DNA of 64,000 nucleotides from Pseudomonas sp. CC6-YY-74 (GCF_002025205.1 NZ_CP019947.1:3696001-3760000); one strand, 5' to 3'. Numbered from the stretch's first letter, positions 25,404 to 34,541 are shown. The notes: generated by a model not told the origin, from the letters alone. Numbers and translations are program-made.

Positions 25404-26621
25404 TCAGGCGCGCGCCAGTTCCGGCAGATCGCCGCTGAGGCCCAGCGCCTGGCGGACGAACAGCGCCTTGGCCTCGGGCAATTCGTCGACCCAGTTGAGG
25501 CCGGCGTTGCGCAGCCAGCGCAGCGGTAATGGATCGGCCTGGAACAGCCGCTCGAAGCCCTCCATCGCCGCCATCATCGCCAGGTTATGCGGCATGCGCC
25601 GACGCTCGTAGCGGCTTAGCACGCGCTCATCGGCCAGACGCTCACCACGCGCCAGGGCATGCAGCAGCACCTCGGCCAGCACTGCAGCGTCGAGAAAGCC
25701 CAGGTTGACGCCTTGCCCAGCCAGCGGATGGATGCTGTGCGCGGCATCGCCGATCAGCGCCAGCCCATCTTCGACGTAGCGCTTGGCATGGCGCTGGCGC
25801 AACGGGATGCACAGCCGCGGATCGGCGTGCAACACCTCGCCCAGGCGATGTTCGAAGGCCTTGCCCAGCGCGACACAGAAACCGGCGTCGTCCAGCGCCA
25901 TCAGGCGCTCGGCTTCACTCGGGGTGGCCGACCAGACGATCGAACACCAGTGCTCGCCTGGCGTTGAAGCCAAGGGTAGAAAGGCCAGCGGACCGTCGTC
26001 GGTGAAGCGCTGCCAGGCCGTGGCCTGGTGCGGCTGGGCACAGCGCACACTGGTGACGATGGCATGGTGCAGGTAATCCCACTCACGAGTGGCGCAACCG
26101 GCCAGGCGGCGCACCGCCGAGTTGGCGCCATCGGCGGCGATCAGCAAGGGCGTACGCAACTGGCGGCCATCGGTCAGGGTCAGCAGCCAGTCGTCGCCGG
26201 AACGGCGCAACTGCTCCAGGCGGGCATTGTTCAGCAGGCCGACATTGCCCTCGTGCAAACGCTCGAGCAAGGCGTCCTGGACCACACGATTCTCGACGAT
26301 ATGACCGAGCGTCTCGGCATGCACGCTGGCCGCACTGAAATGAATCTGCCCGGTACCGGAACCGTCCCACACCTGCATCTCGGCATAGGGACTGCTGCGG
26401 CGCGCGGCGACGCCCTGCCACACGCCAAGACGCTCGAGCACCCGTTGACTGGCGATCGACAGCGCACTGACCCGCGGTTCGAAGGGAGCGGCAGGATCGA
26501 ACGGCTTGACGCTGAGCGGCCCGCCGTCGATCAGGAGAATGTCCAAGCCCTGCTCTTGCAGGGCCAACGCCAGGGCGCTGCCGACCATACCGGCACCCAC
26601 GATGATTAGATCCGCACGCAT
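25404..26621 (-). CDS. ubiI: FAD-dependent ubiquinone hydroxylase, UbiI/VisC type
   Basis: 405 residues. The N-terminal FAD motif is ADLIIVGAGMVGSALALAL; the NADPH/FAD middle motif is LIAADGANSAVRRLAG (near residue 158) and the second FAD motif ALIGDAAHSIHPLAGQGVNLG (near 289). It belongs to the UbiH/F/I family that hydroxylates the ubiquinone ring; position next to ubiH and pepP points to UbiI (C5 hydroxylation). It starts the run ubiI, DUF4442, ubiH, pepP seen in reverse along the strand. Confidence 0.9.
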   Translation of the reverse strand: MRADLIIVGAGMVGSALALALQEQGLDILLIDGGPLSVKPFDPAAPFEPRVSALSIASQRVLERLGVWQGVAARRSSPYAEMQVWDGSGTGQIHFSAASVHAETLGHIVENRVVQDALLERLHEGNVGLLNNARLEQLRRSGDDWLLTLTDGRQLRTPLLIAADGANSAVRRLAGCATREWDYLHHAIVTSVRCAQPHQATAWQRFTDDGPLAFLPLASTPGEHWCSIVWSATPSEAERLMALDDAGFCVALGKAFEHRLGEVLHADPRLCIPLRQRHAKRYVEDGLALIGDAAHSIHPLAGQGVNLGFLDAAVLAEVLLHALARGERLADERVLSRYERRRMPHNLAMMAAMEGFERLFQADPLPLRWLRNAGLNWVDELPEAKALFVRQALGLSGDLPELARA

Positions 26622-26630
26622 GTTGATTCC

Positions 26631-27113
26631 TTAAACTGCCTGTCGGGCACGGGGCTTGAGCCGTACGTACAAGGTTTTATGCACCCGCGCCACCAGGGTT
26701 CCGGCGCCGTCACGCACCTCGACCTGCAGCTCGGGCAGGTATTTTTCGCCGGCGGCGGTCTGCGCACGGATGTCTTGCAACAGCTCGGCGCCGACGCTGA
26801 AGTCTGCATACACCGGGCCCTTGCCCGGCGCGATGAAGTCAATGTGGGCGGCCTTGTCCCAGACGATATAGTCGCGCCCGAGGTTCTCCATCAGCATCAG
26901 CATGAAAAACGGATCGGTCATCGAATACAGACTGCCGCCGAACTGGGTGCCCACATAATTACGGTTGTACCAGCTCAGGCCCATCTTGACCTGCACCTGA
27001 CGGAAGTCCGCACTGATATGCCGCACCCACACCCCGGCGCCCAGGTAGGGCGGATAGATATTCATCGCCCAGCGCAGCATGCGCGCCTTGCGCGCCAAAC
27101 GGCGAGCCGTCAT
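26631..27113 (-). CDS. DUF4442 hotdog-fold protein, putative thioesterase
   Basis: 160 residues. The region VKMGLSWYNRNYVGTQFGGSLYSM has the N-x-x-G-T-x-F-G-G-S pattern of the DUF4442/YiiD-C hotdog proteins, which resemble thioesterases. It starts three bases after the ubiH stop and ends nine bases before ubiI starts, so it is embedded in the ubiquinone hydroxylase operon. No role in ubiquinone synthesis is established to my knowledge. Confidence 0.8.
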   Translation of the reverse strand: MTARRLARKARMLRWAMNIYPPYLGAGVWVRHISADFRQVQVKMGLSWYNRNYVGTQFGGSLYSMTDPFFMLMLMENLGRDYIVWDKAAHIDFIAPGKGPVYADFSVGAELLQDIRAQTAAGEKYLPELQVEVRDGAGTLVARVHKTLYVRLKPRARQAV

Positions 27114-27116
27114 TGC

Positions 27117-28303
27117 CTAGCGCTCCATACGGGTGCCCAGGCCCATGGCCTGGCGAGCGAACCAGCGTTTGGCCGGTGGCAGCAGATCCAGGCCCAGCAG
27201 GCCCAGGCCGCGCCCGGCGGCCAGCAGCGGCTCGCCACTGCTGAACAGGCGAGTGACCTGATCGGAAAAACCCACGGTCAATTGCTGGTCGACCCGCTGC
27301 CGTTGCAGATAACCCTGCAAGGTGGCCAGATCGCCCAGCGGCGCACTGCTGGCCTGAAGCGTCTCGGCCAACGCCAGGGTATCGCGCAGGGACAGGTTAT
27401 AGCCCTGCCCGGCAATCGGATGCAGGCTGTGCGCGGCATTGCCGAGCACCACCAGATGGGAGCGCACCTGCTCTTCGGCCGCGGTCAGCGCCAGCAGGTA
27501 CAGATGCCGCGCACCGACCTGGCGCAAGGCGCCGAGACGATAACCGAAGGCCTGCTGCAATTCCTCGAGAAAGCCTGCCTCATCCAGCCGCAGCAAGCGT
27601 TCGGCGTCTGCCGTTGAGCGAGTCCAGACCAGCGCACAGCGCTTGTCCGCCAGCGGCAACATGGCCATCGGCCCGTCTGCGGTGAAGCGCTCGAAGGCCT
27701 GCCCTGGTGATCGTCCTGCGGACTGATATTGGCAATCAGCGCACTCTGGCCGTAGGGCCTGTGGCTGACGCCTATGCCCAACTGCTCGCGCAAGCCGGAG
27801 CGGCCACCATCGGCCAGAATCGCCAGATCGCACTCCAGGCTGGACTCATCATCCAGGGTCAGTCGATAACCCTTCTCCAGCGCATCCAGGCGAGTCACCT
27901 GCGCCGGAGTGCGCCAACTGACCACCTGCTGATCCAGGGCCTGCCACAGGCACTGGCCCAACCAGGCGTTTTCCACCACATAGCCCAGCGCCGGCACGCC
28001 CTCGTCCTTGGCGCGCAGGCGCGCCGCGGCAAAGCGGCCGCGATCGGAGACGTGGATCTGCAGTATCGGTTCGGCGCGCTCACTGATGGCCTGCCACAAG
28101 CCAAAGCGCTGGTAGATCAGCCGCGTGCCGTAGGACAGCGCGGTAGATCGCGCATCGTAGCTCGGCTGATAGCCTGCGCCCGGCGCAAAAGGTTCGATCA
28201 GGCTGATGCGCCAGCCGCGCGCCTTGGCCTCGCCCTGCAGGGCCAGGGCCAGGCTGGCGCCGACCAGGCCGCCGCCGATGATTGCCAGATCGACTCGCTG
28301 CAT
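27117..28303 (-). pseudogene. ubiH: 2-octaprenyl-6-methoxyphenol hydroxylase UbiH with a one-base frameshift
   Basis: The first part (from ATG 28303) has the FAD motif VDLAIIGGGLVGASLALAL, DARSTALSYGT and DLAILADGGRSGLREQLG, and reaches LIANISPQDDHQG. There it goes out of frame near 27700. The second part resumes as QAFERFTADGPMAMLPL and carries VVLGNAAHSLHPIAGQGYNL before ending at 27117. One C missing in GGCAGGCC would explain the break. All motifs are otherwise intact, with no further lesions, so a sequencing error is as likely as a true mutation. UbiH hydroxylates the ubiquinone ring at C1. Confidence 0.85.
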
Positions 28304-28307
28304 GGAT

Positions 28308-29642
28308 TCAGGCCGCCACTGTGGGTGCGGCGGCCATCAGCGCCTCGATCTCGGCGACGGTTTTCGGCACGCCAAGGCTAAGCACCTCGCAACCGTTCTT
28401 GGTCACCACCACGTCATCTTCGATGCGCACACCGATGCCGCGCCATTTCTTCGCCACACTGGTGTTATTCACGGCGATGTAGATGCCCGGCTCGACGGTC
28501 ATGGCCATGCCGACTTCCAGCACCCGCCACTCGCCACCGATCTTGTAGTCGCCGACATCGTGCACATCCATGCCCAGCCAGTGGCCGGCACGGTGCATGT
28601 AGAAGGGTTTGTAGGCCTCGGCGGCGATCAGTTCGTCGACCTCGCCGTGCAGCAAACCCAGCTCGACCAGGCCGGCAGTGATCACCCGCACCGTGGCTTC
28701 ATGGGCTTCGTTCCAGTGCTTGCCGGGGCCGATATGCTTGAACGCCTCTTCGTTGGCGGCCAGCACCAACTCGTAGATGGCCTTCTGCTCGGGCGAAAAC
28801 CTGCCGTTGACCGGAAAGCAGCGGGTGATGTCGCTGGCATAGCAGTCGATCTCGCAACCGGCGTCGATCAGCACCAGGTCACCGTCTTTGAGCGGCGCAT
28901 CGTTCTCGTGGTAGTGCAGGATGCAGGCATTCTTGCCGGCCGCGACGATCGAACCGTAGGCCGGCATCTTCGCCCCACCCTTGCGGAATTCGTAGTCCAG
29001 TTCGGCTTCCAGGTGGAACTCATGCAGGCCGGCACGGCTGGCCTGCATGGCGCGCACATGGCCGCGCGCGGAAATCTGCGCGGCCTCCTTCATCACCTTG
29101 ACCTCGTTGCTCGATTTGTACAGGCGCATGTCGTGCAGCAGGTGGTCGAGGGCGACGAACTCGTTGGGCGGCTGCGCACCTTGACGCGCCTTGGAGCGGA
29201 TCACGTTGATCCACTCCATCAGGTGGCGGTCGAACTCCTGGTTGGTACCCATGGCGTAGTACACGCGCTCGCGGCCTTCGATCAGACCGGGAAGAATGTC
29301 GTCGATGTCGCCAATCGGGAAGGCATCGTCGGCGCCATAGTGGCTGATCGCACCGTCCTGACCGGCGCGCAGGCCATCCCACAGCTCGCGCTCGGGAGAG
29401 CGCTCGCGGCAAAACAGCACGTATTCGCCATGTGCGCGGCCGGGAATCAGCGCGATCACCGCCTCCGGCTCGGGAAAGCCCGAGAGGTACTGGAAGTCGC
29501 TGTCCTGGCGGTAGACGTGCTCGACGTCGCGGTTACGGATATACACCGGCGCCGCCGGCAGAATGGCGATGCTGTTGGGTTCCATCTGCGCCATCAACGC
29601 CTTGCGTCGACGGACGTATTCCGACTTGGGGATGCTGATCAT
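28308..29642 (-). CDS. pepP: Xaa-Pro aminopeptidase
   Basis: 444 residues, as in E. coli PepP. The metal-binding pita-bread domain is complete: LIDAGCEIDCYASDITRCFP (two Asp ligands), HRAGHWLGMDVHDVG (His ligand), MTVEPGIYI (Glu ligand) and GIGVRIEDDVVVT (second Glu). It removes N-terminal residues preceding proline. It ends five bases before ubiH starts and follows the UPF0149 gene by 34 bases. Confidence 0.96.
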   Translation of the reverse strand: MISIPKSEYVRRRKALMAQMEPNSIAILPAAPVYIRNRDVEHVYRQDSDFQYLSGFPEPEAVIALIPGRAHGEYVLFCRERSPERELWDGLRAGQDGAISHYGADDAFPIGDIDDILPGLIEGRERVYYAMGTNQEFDRHLMEWINVIRSKARQGAQPPNEFVALDHLLHDMRLYKSSNEVKVMKEAAQISARGHVRAMQASRAGLHEFHLEAELDYEFRKGGAKMPAYGSIVAAGKNACILHYHENDAPLKDGDLVLIDAGCEIDCYASDITRCFPVNGRFSPEQKAIYELVLAANEEAFKHIGPGKHWNEAHEATVRVITAGLVELGLLHGEVDELIAAEAYKPFYMHRAGHWLGMDVHDVGDYKIGGEWRVLEVGMAMTVEPGIYIAVNNTSVAKKWRGIGVRIEDDVVVTKNGCEVLSLGVPKTVAEIEALMAAAPTVAA

Positions 29643-29676
29643 GGGCAGGTTGGATCCATTTCTAATGCGTAAAAAA

Positions 29677-30231
29677 TCAGTGCAGCGACGGTTTGGCGGC
29701 CGCGGCTACAGGCTTGGTGCATTCACTGAACAGCAACAGCGGGGCCACCCGCAGGTATTCCATCACTTCCATGTAGTCGTTCTCGCCATCCTCCGACTCT
29801 TCCAGGGCGTTCTGCACCTGGGCAATGGCCGAGAGGTCCTGCAGCACCTCCATTGCCTCGGCGCTCAGGGCGCTCTCACGTGCGGTCAGGCCGAAGCCGC
29901 CGAGAAAACCCTGGCACCACTGGCCAATGGCCGCGGCACGCTCGCCCAGCGGCGCGTCGTCGGACGGCAAGAGCAGCACCACCGTGACCTCGTCACCGCA
30001 CAGCTCGCCCTTGACCATCTCCTGCAAGCCAAGCAGCGCCTGGCGCACGTTATCTTGCGGGGCAGCGCCGAGCAGCTCGGCGGCATCCACCAGCCAGGCG
30101 TCGATATCGAAGCCGGCGCCGGCACAGCTGCGACCCAGCAGCAGGCCATGCAACTCGGCCGGGGAAACGGGATGACCGCTGTTGGCGAGCAGCGCGGCGA
30201 AAGCGGTATAAGGAGAACTTGAAGTCGGCAT
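29677..30231 (-). CDS. ygfB: UPF0149 (YgfB-like) protein
   Basis: 184 residues. The N-terminal FAALLANSGHPVSPAELHGLLLGRSC and the later WCQGFLGGFGL are hallmark segments of the UPF0149/YecA-YgfB family. Highly helical, no signal peptide, no metal-binding SEC-C tail. It is the first gene of the leftward pepP-ubi operon. In P. aeruginosa a YgfB homologue has been linked to beta-lactamase control; a general role is unclear. Confidence 0.9.
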   Translation of the reverse strand: MPTSSSPYTAFAALLANSGHPVSPAELHGLLLGRSCAGAGFDIDAWLVDAAELLGAAPQDNVRQALLGLQEMVKGELCGDEVTVVLLLPSDDAPLGERAAAIGQWCQGFLGGFGLTARESALSAEAMEVLQDLSAIAQVQNALEESEDGENDYMEVMEYLRVAPLLLFSECTKPVAAAAKPSLH

Positions 30232-30386
30232 AGATCACTAGGCGCCAAGCGGCGCAATCACTAGAATGAAGGCCTCGTATCCTAGCACCGGCAGACGCGC
30301 CAAGACCATCCAAGGCCGGCGCAGGTTTGACCTCGTTCAGGTACAAGCCTATATAGTCCGGTTAATCCTTGCCTTAGCGAGACCCC

Positions 30387-30596
30387 ATGGAAGACGTCGA
30401 CCTGCACGCCCTCACGACCAAGCTGGACCAACTGATCCAGCGCGTCGAGCAGCTCAAGGCCCGCAACCGGGTTCTCCTGGCACATGAACAGGCCTGGCGC
30501 GAGGAACGCTCCCATCTAATCGAAAAGAACGAAATGGCCCGACACAAGGTCGAATCCATGATTTCGCGCCTCAAAGCCCTGGAGCAGGACTCATGA
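30387..30596 (+). CDS. TIGR02449-type small coiled-coil protein
   Basis: 69 residues, nearly all one heptad coiled coil (LTTKLDQLIQRVEQLKARN, then EKNEMARHKVESMISRLKAL). Size and pattern resemble ZapB-like division proteins, though the family has only a TIGR number to my knowledge. Its stop overlaps the zapA start (ATGA), so the two are translationally coupled. Confidence 0.85.
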   Translation: MEDVDLHALTTKLDQLIQRVEQLKARNRVLLAHEQAWREERSHLIEKNEMARHKVESMISRLKALEQDS

Positions 30597-30922
30597 CCCA
30601 GTCGAATACCGTTACCGTCCATATTCTCGACAAAGAATATTGCATCGCCTGCCCGCCGGGCGAACACGCCAACCTGGAAAGCGCCGCGCGCTACCTGGAC
30701 GGCAAGATGCGTGAGATCCGCAGCAGCGGCAAAGTCATCGGCGCCGACCGCATCGCGGTGATGGCCGCACTGAACATCACCCACGATCTGCTGCACCAGC
30801 AGGACGACCTGGACAACTTGGGCCAGCAAACGACCTCGACCCGCGACCATGTGCGCGACCTGCTCGCACGCGTCGACCATGCCCTGGCCAATGATGACGA
30901 TGACAATGGCCAAGCTCGCTAA
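30593..30922 (+). CDS. zapA: Cell division protein ZapA
   Basis: 109 residues. The N-terminal strand VTVHILDKEYCIACPPGEHANLE and LDGKMREIR are the ZapA head, followed by AALNITHDLLHQQ and a C-terminal coiled coil. It bundles FtsZ at the division site. The 6S RNA gene begins about 30 bases downstream, the zapA-ssrS-ygfA order usual in gamma-proteobacteria. Confidence 0.93.
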   Translation: MTQSNTVTVHILDKEYCIACPPGEHANLESAARYLDGKMREIRSSGKVIGADRIAVMAALNITHDLLHQQDDLDNLGQQTTSTRDHVRDLLARVDHALANDDDDNGQAR

Positions 30923-30954
30923 TTACGGCGCAGTGGTTTCAGGTATACTTGCCG

Positions 30955-31132
30955 CTGCTCCCTGGAGTGTGCGCCAGTTGGTGATGTCCCTGAGCCGATA
31001 CGCACAAACCCGGGGGTTGCATGTTGGGGCCGGTGTGCATGTCCGCCTGACGGAAAGCCTTAACGCCTCCTGCAACCTCCACCTTGAACTTTCGGGTTCA
31101 AGGGCTAAGCCGACAGCGGCACGTCGGGGAGT
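30955..31132 (+). ncRNA. ssrS: 6S RNA
   Basis: Between zapA and the 5-formyl-THF cyclo-ligase gene, the standard place. The ends pair: CTCCCTGGAGTG near 30958 with CACGTCGGGGAG near 31121-31132. The conserved interior AGCCGATACG and the segment CTGACGGAAAGCCTTAACGC match Pseudomonas 6S as I remember it. A -10 TATACT lies at 30944-30949. It binds the sigma70 holoenzyme in stationary phase. Ends are accurate to about five bases. Confidence 0.88.
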
Positions 31133-31183
31133 CTTTCTTTCACACCTGCGGCCCTCTGCCGGCCACAGGTGCCTCGCCTGATC

Positions 31184-31780
31184 ATGCTCGATTCAGTCGA
31201 CCTGTCCCGCCCGAAATTACGCCGCCTACTGCGGCAAAAACGCCGCGCCCTCAGCCCTCAAGCGCAACACCGAGCCGCCCGTCAACTGTATCGGCAGCTG
31301 GTGCAACACCCGTTGTTTCGGCGCGCCAGACACATCGCCCTGTACCTGCCCAACGATGGCGAAATCGACCCCAGACCGCTGTTACGCGCCGCTCAACGCC
31401 GAGGCAAAGCCACCTACCTGCCGGTACTCAACGCCTGGCCGCGCAGCAAAATGGTGTTTCAGCGCGTGCGTCCGCACGAAACCCTGAAACCCAATCGTTT
31501 CCGCATCCCCGAGCCCCGCCACAATCGCGCGCAGCAACGCAAGGTATGGGCACTGGATCTGGTGTTGCTACCGCTGGTCGGCTTCGACCGCCACGGCGGA
31601 CGCATCGGCATGGGCGGCGGCTTTTACGATCGCAGCCTGGCGTATCGCGCAGTGCGCAAAAAATGGCACAAGCCGACCTTATTGGGCCTGGCGCATGAAT
31701 GTCAGCAGGTAGATCGGCTGGCGCTGGCCAGCTGGGATGTGCCGCTCAAGGCGACGGTGACGGATAAGGCGTGGTACTGA
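31184..31780 (+). CDS. ygfA: 5-formyltetrahydrofolate cyclo-ligase
   Basis: 198 residues from the ATG at 31184 (a GTG at 31169 is possible). LRRLLRQKRRALSPQAQ is the ATP-binding N-terminus, ALYLPNDGEIDPRPLL follows, and LVLLPLVGFDRHGGRIGMGGGFYDR is the folate-site signature. It converts 5-formyl-THF to 5,10-methenyl-THF. It lies downstream of 6S RNA and is probably read from the ssrS transcript. Confidence 0.93.
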   Translation: MLDSVDLSRPKLRRLLRQKRRALSPQAQHRAARQLYRQLVQHPLFRRARHIALYLPNDGEIDPRPLLRAAQRRGKATYLPVLNAWPRSKMVFQRVRPHETLKPNRFRIPEPRHNRAQQRKVWALDLVLLPLVGFDRHGGRIGMGGGFYDRSLAYRAVRKKWHKPTLLGLAHECQQVDRLALASWDVPLKATVTDKAWY

Positions 31781-31821
31781 GCGACGTTGATGGCACCGCG
31801 ATCCCTGCGGCGCATGGCGGA

Positions 31822-31953
31822 TCAAGGTTGTTGGGTGACACTCACGGGCACATCACCCTGGCGCTCCCATTGGCTCTGGGTGTAACCCGTAGTAACCACG
31901 CCCAGGCTGAACAGGACGACTAATACCCACAAAAGATCTGGTTTACGTTTCAT
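31822..31953 (-). CDS. 43-residue single-span membrane protein
   Basis: Start ATG at 31953 preceded by a very strong GGGGGAGG six bases upstream; stop TGA at 31824-31822. The protein begins MKRKPDLLWVLVVLFSLGVV, a positively charged end followed by one membrane helix, and continues TTGYTQSQWERQGDVPV. It is convergent with ygfA. I believe very similar short proteins are encoded at this place in other Pseudomonas. No function is known to me. Confidence 0.7.
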   Translation of the reverse strand: MKRKPDLLWVLVVLFSLGVVTTGYTQSQWERQGDVPVSVTQQP

Positions 31954-32151
31954 TGGATGCCTCCCCCTTCGAGGCATGCTGCGCACGGTGGACCGGCGGC
32001 TTTATTTTTATCGGTCGCTCTAAGTGTCTGGCGCAATGGCCGGCATTGTCTGCCTACTGCCACAACCAAGCAATTTCTGGCGCCAAACGGTCGCCAGCTG
32101 CGCGCACGACCATCAGCTCGCAGCAAGGACCGACTTTACGGAGCAAAGTTC

Positions 32152-32601
32152 ATGCCTAATTGGCTGATGAAATCGGAACCTGACGAACTGTCGATCCACG
32201 ACCTGCAGCGCCTCGGCCAAGCCCGCTGGGATGGCGTACGCAATTATCAGGCACGAAATTTTTTGCGCAGCATGCAGATTGGCGAGCAGCTGTTCTTTTA
32301 TCACTCCAGCTGCCCCGAACCGGGCATCGCCGGTATCGCCCGCATCAGCAGCCTCGCCTATGCCGACCCGACGGCGCTGGACCCGCACAGCCATTACTTC
32401 GACGCCAAGGCCAGTAGTGAGAAAAATCCCTGGAGCGCGGTCGACGTGACCTTTGTCGAAATCTTCAGCCGGCTCATTCCACTGGCCGAACTGAAGGCGC
32501 AAAGCGCCTTGTTGGAACTGCCCCTGGTACACAGAGGTAGCCGTCTGTCGGTGATGCCGGTCAGTGCCGAACAATGGGCGGCAATCCTCGCGCGGCGCTG
32601 A
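32152..32601 (+). CDS. EVE-domain protein
   Basis: 149 residues from the ATG at 32152 (GGAG nine bases upstream). NWLMKSEPDELSIHDL, WDGVRNYQARNFLR and GEQLFFYHSSC are the EVE/thymocyte nuclear protein 1 signature. EVE domains have a PUA-like fold that can bind modified bases in DNA or RNA. The cellular role of the stand-alone bacterial form is not settled. A 200-base AT-poor leader precedes it. Confidence 0.9.
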   Translation: MPNWLMKSEPDELSIHDLQRLGQARWDGVRNYQARNFLRSMQIGEQLFFYHSSCPEPGIAGIARISSLAYADPTALDPHSHYFDAKASSEKNPWSAVDVTFVEIFSRLIPLAELKAQSALLELPLVHRGSRLSVMPVSAEQWAAILARR

Positions 32602-32634
32602 GCGAACCCTGGCGCAGGGAACCGGCGCTGCGCG

Positions 32635-33857
32635 ATGACAGCAACGACTCATCGCGGATCCAGCCCATGCGGCGCTGGCAGCAGTGCTCCTGGGCCTGGG
32701 CCTGGTCAGCCTGCTGCTCTGGCAGCGGCGGCTGACCGCCCAGCAGGAGCGTGTCGCCGAACGCGTCGACTACCAGGCGCACAACCTTGCCCGGCAACTG
32801 GAAGCCAACCTGCACGATCAGGTCGCCGGCCTGCGCCGCATCGCCCTGCAGTGGGATTACCGCGGGCGCATACCGCTGGATGAATGGCTGCTCGACAGCC
32901 GCTTCTCACTCGAGCGCGTCAAGGGCTACCAGGCGATCCAGTGGCTCGGTGCCGACCTGGCGATGCGCTGGATCGAGCCCCTGCAGGGCAACGAAGCGGC
33001 GCAGCAATTTCGCCTGACCCCGGCCCACCAGAACCGCGACATCCTGCATATGAACCAGGCCACCTACAGCAGCCTGGGCTACAGCGCAGAAGCGTTCCGC
33101 AAACGGCTCAAGCAGGATCCGGAACACCTGCTGCCGGGCGATCACGACTGGCTGGAGGGCGTACGCCAAGCCCAGCACGATAAGCTGACGAGCATCTTCC
33201 AGCAGAAGATGCGCAGACGCGACGGCAGCGAACAGGCCGCGGAGATCAGCGTACAACTGGTTCGGATTAACGATCACGAATACCTGACTGGAGTAACTCG
33301 CGACAACAGCCAACGCCTGCAACTCGAAGCGCAGCTGCAACGCCTGTCGCAGTAGGACGGCTTGACCGGCCTGTACAACCGACGTTTTTTTCGACAGTGA
33401 ACTTAACAGCGAGTGGCGCCGCTTGCGCCGCCAGGGCGCCTCGCTGACCCTGCTGATGCTGGATATCGATTACTTCAAGAGCTACAACGACCAACTCGGC
33501 CATCTGGCTGGCGATGATGCACTACGCCAGGTTTCCGAGATCCTGCACACGAGCCTGCAGCGCGAGACCGTCAGCGCCTGCCGCTAAGGCGGCGAGGAAT
33601 TCGCCATCATCCTCGCCGATACCGGACTGGAGGGCGGCATGCATGTCGCCTAACGGGTACAACGACGACTCGAAGCGCTGAACCTCGCCCACCCGGCCAA
33701 CCCGCTGGAGCGCCTGCCCCTGAGCATTGGCCTGGCGGTTGTCGAACCAGGCAACGGCGAGTCGCCGGAGCTGCTGCCAGCACACTGCGACCAGCCGCTT
33801 TACCGCGCCAAGCACGAGGGACGCAACCGCATCTGCGTCTGGCAGGACGAGACGTGA
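32635..33857 (+). pseudogene. Decayed CHASE-PAS-GGDEF diguanylate cyclase
   Basis: An N-terminal membrane helix (LLGLGLVSLLLWQRR), a CHASE-like stretch (SLERVKGYQAIQWLGADLA), PAS-like sequence ending in LVRINDHEYLTGVTRD, then a GGDEF domain in pieces: DGLTGLYNRRFF, LLMLDIDYFKSYNDQLGH, GGEEFAIILADTG, PLYRAKHEGRNR. Lesions: TAG at 33353-33355, an extra T in a 7-T run at 33385-33391, TAA at 33585-33587 replacing the first residue before GGEEF, and TAA at 33651-33653. The start is also unclear, and CHASE appears to pass straight into PAS, suggesting an internal deletion. Several independent lesions make this a real pseudogene. When intact it would have made c-di-GMP. Confidence 0.85.
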
Positions 33858-33950
33858 GGGAAGGTGTCGGTCCGCGAGACCAACACAGCCTATCCCTCAT
33901 GCCCCTTCAGCCGTAAACCTGCGGCCACTTTGTCGCCTTGAGCGCTGGCG

Positions 33951-34364
33951 TTACTGGATGATCAGGTTGTTGAACAACAGGTCGTCCACCAGGGGCTGGC
34001 CTTCTTCCTGATTGAGCACATCCTGCACCTGCTTGAGCGCTTCCTGACGCAGCACCTCTTTGCCGCCGGCCACCCCGATGCTCGCCTCGGTTTGCTGGGA
34101 AAACAGCATCACCAGCTGATTGCGAATCAGCGGCTCGTGGTGTTTGACCTTGGTCTCGGCTGCAGCGCCGCTGACCCGCAGCGCGATATCCGCCTTGAAA
34201 AACTTGAGCTTGGGCCCTGCACCGAAATTACCCACCAATGCCGGCACCAGGCTGACATAGGCAACCGCCGGCGGTGCGCCCTCTTCCGGCTCTTTCTCCG
34301 CTTCCTTGGCAAATGCCATCACGGGCAGGGACAGGGCCAACAACAGTGCTATCCAGACTTTCAC
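33951..34364 (-). CDS. FliL-family protein outside a flagellar cluster
   Basis: 137 residues from a GTG at 34364, with GGAGG 11 bases upstream. A signal peptide or anchor (VWIALLLALSLPVMAFAKE) precedes an acidic linker and the FliL-like domain (VSLVPALVGNFG, IRNQLVMLFSQQT, LVDDLLFNNLIIQ). FliL proteins sit at the flagellar stator. This copy lacks flagellar neighbours, and P. aeruginosa has a similar isolated gene in the same region. Role unknown. Confidence 0.82.
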   Translation of the reverse strand: MKVWIALLLALSLPVMAFAKEAEKEPEEGAPPAVAYVSLVPALVGNFGAGPKLKFFKADIALRVSGAAAETKVKHHEPLIRNQLVMLFSQQTEASIGVAGGKEVLRQEALKQVQDVLNQEEGQPLVDDLLFNNLIIQ

Positions 34365-34541
34365 AGGGGGTATTCCTCCACAGGGCCGCCTAGCATAGCC
34401 ATAGCTGGGCCGCAGCCCAAGCCCTGGCGCGCGTGAAATAGCCCGCATACTTATGCCGCGCCATCAGACACGACCATGCTCGTTGACCGAACGGCCCTCG
34501 CCTCTACACTGCAAAACCATCATCCGCAGAGGAAAAGCCCG

